Shown here piece by piece: positions 60,626 to 64,000 of a stretch of 64,000 bases of DNA (position 1 is the stretch's first letter; the number at the start of each line of letters is the position of its first letter). The stretch is from contig CM046349.1 of NCBI GenBank assembly GCA_025403435.1, positions 18,374,004 to 18,438,003 of the forward strand, in the 5' to 3' direction. The notes below the pieces were generated by a model. That model saw only the letters and a list, made by a program, of their open reading frames with translations, had not been told where the DNA came from and did no database searches. Origin of the DNA: Artocarpus heterophyllus (taxonomy: Eukaryota > Streptophyta > Magnoliopsida > Rosales > Moraceae). The position numbers and the translations under genes are program-made.

Positions 60626-60818
60626 CTCGGTCGGTATGCCAAACCTCACAGTTCTGTAGGCCAATGGTCGTAAATCGGCAAGCCAGACATGAGGTTCGAC
60701 TGGCCAATAGCAGAGCAGAAATTAGGAGGTTCTGGCGGCAGGCCAAACTTTCATGAGTCGGCAGGCCGATGGATCGTGACCGGCAGGTTGATCACCCAAA
60801 TCGGCTTGCCAACCGAAA
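60626..60818 (+). repeat. Phased palindromic motif array in the copia-2 leader
   Basis: Eight copies, anchors 60632, 60654, 60676, 60697, 60736, 60759, 60781 and 60802. The 39-bp step in the middle is also present in copia-1; after it, copia-2 lacks two of copia-1's units. Confidence 0.8.
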
Positions 60819-61770
60819 GTTGGAAAATTTCTAGAAAAGGTGCAGTTTTTTTAGTGTAGTTTTAATTTTATTTTTGGGGCAATTCAAAGAAACATTAAAT
60901 TTGGATATGACCAAAAATATGAAGTATTCGATTCATACGAGATTGAAGACTTAAAGATGGGCATTACATGAAGAAGGATACAACTTGAGGATTCAAGGAT
61001 GAAGAATCGATAATATGTCTTGATTATTCTCTTGTAATCTTAGTTTTCTATTCTCTAGAGTGGAACCACAATATTACGGTTATTTATTATTTTGCTTGTA
61101 GCTTTGCTTGTCTACATTATAATATGATTTGCCATGTATATTGATAACATGTCATATATAATTGGGAGTGCCGTTCATATTAAAATTGTTCATGCATGAT
61201 CTTAAAATAAAACATTGATTGCAAAAGATTGAGTGGGAGAAGGTTTTCGAAGAGAGGACCTAAGGTCTCCATCGTTGGTCCATAGGCAGAACATAGTGGT
61301 CCAGACCTCTAGGAAGGGATTTCGATCATGTAACAGATTGGATCTCTAAGAGGATAAGGTATTTTAGCATGATTTATGGTTGCACACCCCTAGATGGTGA
61401 TTATAAATCATGGATAAAATATTGAAATGATGGTTATATACTCACGCTAATTTTATTATTAACCTCCCCTAGGAGCTCTGTTAATAAAATTAATGGCCAA
61501 AGAAACGATTATTAATATATGCTGGATCATACGGGTCCTAGATGGCATATATTAATTAGGAGGGGATCCATGTTTCTAATTGAATTTGGCATGACTCCCC
61601 TAGGAGCTTGTTGAATTCTGAGTTGGAAATTATCGTTGTAAGGTTGTGATATTTTCAAGGTTTTGACACATAAACACATTTGTATTTTTTATAGGATTGT
61701 GTTATCTTACTAAAATTATTATTATATGTTTGCATATGTTTGGTATATGATTCTTTATTGTAGATTAAAA

Positions 61771-62862
61771 ATGTCTAAAAACGTTTTATCTTCGATACTT
61801 GACAAAAACCTATTAACCGGAGAGAATTATAATGATTGAAAATGGAACCTGGATATCTTCCTCTCCTTTGAGAAACTGAAATATGTACTAACAACCCCTT
61901 GCCCTCCCAAGCCTACGGGAGACTCAACTAATGAGCAATTCCAAGCGTATGATCGCTGAAAAGATGCTAATGATTAGGCCCGCAACTATGTTATAGCTAG
62001 CGTGAATAACATGCTGCAGGCTCAACATTAGGATTATGAGACTGCGAAGCAGATCTTGGATAATCTTGAGGATATGTTTGGAGGCTAGGCCATAACAAAG
62101 CGGCAAGGGACGCTTTATAAACTTGTTAACTGTAGACAGAGGCCGGAGACATCTGTAAAGGAGCACATGATGTTGGTCATGGGTTACCTCGCTGAGGCTC
62201 AAACCAATGGAGCCTACATCAATGCTGAAACTCATATGACTATGGTCTTTGAGACTCTATCAAAGGAATTTATTTCGTTTAGAGCTACTTTTAATTTAAG
62301 CAATAGATGGGATATGACCTTAACAGAATTAATGAAACACTTATAGGAGTTTGAACTGCTGATCAGGGAGTCTCTTGCGGGTGGAGAGGCCAACATGGTA
62401 GCTGCTTCTGGTTCCAATCACAACTCTGGGAATGGAAAAAAGCAACAAGCCAAGAATGGGAAGTCTTCTATTCCTGCTAGCACCAAGAGCAAGAAAAAGA
62501 AGAAGAAGAAGCCAAAGAAGCTTAAGTGCTTCTTCTGTGGAAAGGTCGGGCATATAAAGAAGCATTGCAAGGACTTCCTTTCCAAAGGAGGTAGGTGTGA
62601 TCTTCTGTATTTAGAAACTTGTTTGGCTGAGGAATCCAGTGACATTTGGGTCATAGATTCCAGTGCAATTAATCATGTTTGTGTTTCTCTGCCGGGGTTC
62701 AAAGAAACGAGAAGTCTGCTTCATGAGGACTTCACGCTTTGGATGGGCGATGGATCCTTGGTCTCAGCGGAAGTAGTGGGAGACGTCCATCTTCATTTTG
62801 ATAATTATAGGAATTTATTTAGCAAGATTGTTTTTATGTTCCTAAATTTAAAGGGAATTTAA
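61771..62862 (+). pseudogene. copia-2 gag and protease region
   Basis: Starts MSKNVLSSILDKN. The frame is broken by stops replacing Trp (61837, 61959) and Gln (62030, 62087, 62344). The zinc knuckle CFFCGKVGHIKKHC is intact (62527-62568), preceded by a Lys tract. The protease Asp-Ser pair reads WVIDSSAINHV, where the last Gly of DSG has become Ser. Frame is lost at about 62820. Confidence 0.87.
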
Positions 62863-62894
62863 TTTCTATAGCTTGTTTATTTAAAGACTCCTAT

Positions 62895-64000
62895 TTGGTT
62901 TCTTTTAATGATAAAGTGATGATTAGTAAAAACAAGTCTTTTATCTGTTCTGGATGGATGCAAAATAATCTATATTTTATCAAACCTAAGATGGACTTAT
63001 TGCTTAATGCTGAGATGAATGATAATAACTCAACAAGACTTAAAACTTCTCACTCTAATAAGACTTATCTTTGGCATTTGCGCCTTGGTCATATTAACCT
63101 GAATAGGATTCAAAGGTTGGTAAGGGATGGACCTTTAAGTCACTTAAAGGTGGAATCTATACCTCAATGTGAATCTTGTTTGGAAGCTAAATTGACCAAT
63201 AGACCATTCGGGTCGAAGGGCAATATAGCCGAAGGGGTTCTAGAACTTGTGCATAGTGATGTTTGCGGACCGATGAACATCCGAGCATGAGTAGGGTATG
63301 AGTACTTCGTCACTTTTATTAACGATTACTCAAGATATAGGTATGTGTACCGAATGCACCACAAAAGTGAAACTTTTGATAACTTCAGGGAGTTTTGGGT
63401 TGTAGTGGAAAAGCAATTGGGTAGACCCATAAAGGCACTTCAATCAGATCGAGGTGGAGAATACCTTTCTAATGAGTTCTTACAACACTTATTGGAGAAT
63501 GGGATTTTTCCCATTTGACTAAGCCGGGCAATCTGCAGCAGAATGGCATAGCGGAGAGAAGGAATAGGACTTTGTTGGATATAGTCAGGTCCATAATGAG
63601 TTATTCATCATTGCCTTCATCCTTTTGGGGCTATGCACTACAAACCGCATGTTATCTTTTGAACAATGTGCCTTCAAAACCGGTCCCTAAAACTCCTCAC
63701 GAGTTGTGGAAGGGTAGGAAGACATCCTTAAACCATATTCGCATATGGGGATGTCCAGCACATGTCCTATTTAAGGATCCGAATAAGTTGGAAGCACGTT
63801 TAGAAGTTTGCGTGTTTGTAAGATATCCAAAAGGGACTAAAGGGGGTTATTTCTATAACCCAAAGGAAAATAAAGTCGTGGATTCAACTACTGCAACTTT
63901 CCTTGAAAAGAGTTACATGGACGACTTTAAACCTCAAAGCAAAGTGGTGCTTAAGGAGTTAAGGAGTGATCCGATCACTCTAGAGGTTTCGAATGAAACC
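62895..64000 (+). pseudogene. copia-2 integrase region, continues past the window
   Basis: LRLGHINLNRIQRLVRDGPL, then an intact CESCLEAKL zinc pair, HSDVCGPMNIRA then a stop (63288, TGA for an Arg codon). Past it are [12 protein letters not shown] and [14 protein letters not shown] in other frames. The window ends in the integrase C-terminal region. Confidence 0.85.

Larger units (their letters stand above)
58090..64000 (+). mobile_element. Second copia element (copia-2), cut by the window end
   Basis: A 5' LTR lacking its first 30-odd bases (58090-60090), primer-binding site, leader with phased array, gag, protease and the start of integrase, all in the same order as copia-1 and clearly the same family. 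Its stops (61837, 61959, 62030, 62087, 62344 and others) are again at Trp or Gln codons. The 3' half is outside the window. Confidence 0.9.

Overview
The window is nuclear DNA of a flowering plant, almost certainly a eudicot. The evidence is spliced plant genes with GT-AG introns, long AT-rich spacers, and several layers of nested Ty1/copia and Ty3 LTR retrotransposons. The species cannot be named from the sequence. Four host genes are supported by exon-by-exon frame checks. The rest is transposon DNA or spacer.

Layout. (1) 215-2967 (+): a small secreted protein gene with two X8 carbohydrate-binding domains; the second is cut short by a stop, with a decayed copy of its missing end downstream. 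(2) 2968-7140: AT-rich spacer with two inverted-repeat elements. (3) About 7140-10274 (+): a SAC51-family bHLH gene. Its leader carries the conserved SAC51-type uORF, here interrupted by an 842-bp intron, upstream of an uninterrupted main ORF. (4) 10275-17660: spacer with two MITE-like elements and a degenerate minisatellite. (5) 17662-31580: a decayed Ty3 element with a Tat-type pol and an antisense ORF between pol and the 3' LTR. A 3.2-kb solo LTR (27790-30998) with a perfect 5-bp target duplication sits inside its 3' LTR. (6) 32690-34458: a small non-autonomous LTR element with primer-binding site and polypurine tract but no ORF. (7) 35524-36859 (+): a mitochondrial inner membrane protease subunit 1 (IMP1) gene carrying an apparent 44-nt frameshifting deletion. 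(8) 39402-44707 (-): a 12-exon gene for a 349-residue, seven-helix THH1/TOM1/TOM3-family membrane protein. (9) 45788-64000: an old Ty3 pol fragment split by a full-length copia element (46115-55859) and by a reverse-oriented copia LTR (56062-58088). That LTR abuts a second, forward copia element (58090 to beyond the window), giving an almost spacer-free head-to-head LTR pair of about 4 kb.

The most unusual signal is a degenerate palindromic word, TCGGCAGGCCGA or its complement TCGGCCTGCCGA, repeated in clusters with a step of 21-22 bp. Clusters lie in the copia LTRs just upstream of the TATA box, in the copia untranslated leader before gag, and near both ends of the solo Ty3-type LTR. Elements of two apparently unrelated groups therefore share the same word and spacing. 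I know of no described system matching this. Other points of note are stop codons in the transposons that mostly look like cytosine deamination (CAG to TAG, TGG to TAG or TGA), a lost zinc-knuckle histidine in one copia Gag, and a four-member MITE-like family spread across the window.

The four host genes do not form a pathway. They are ordinary single-copy-looking genes separated by transposon blocks.
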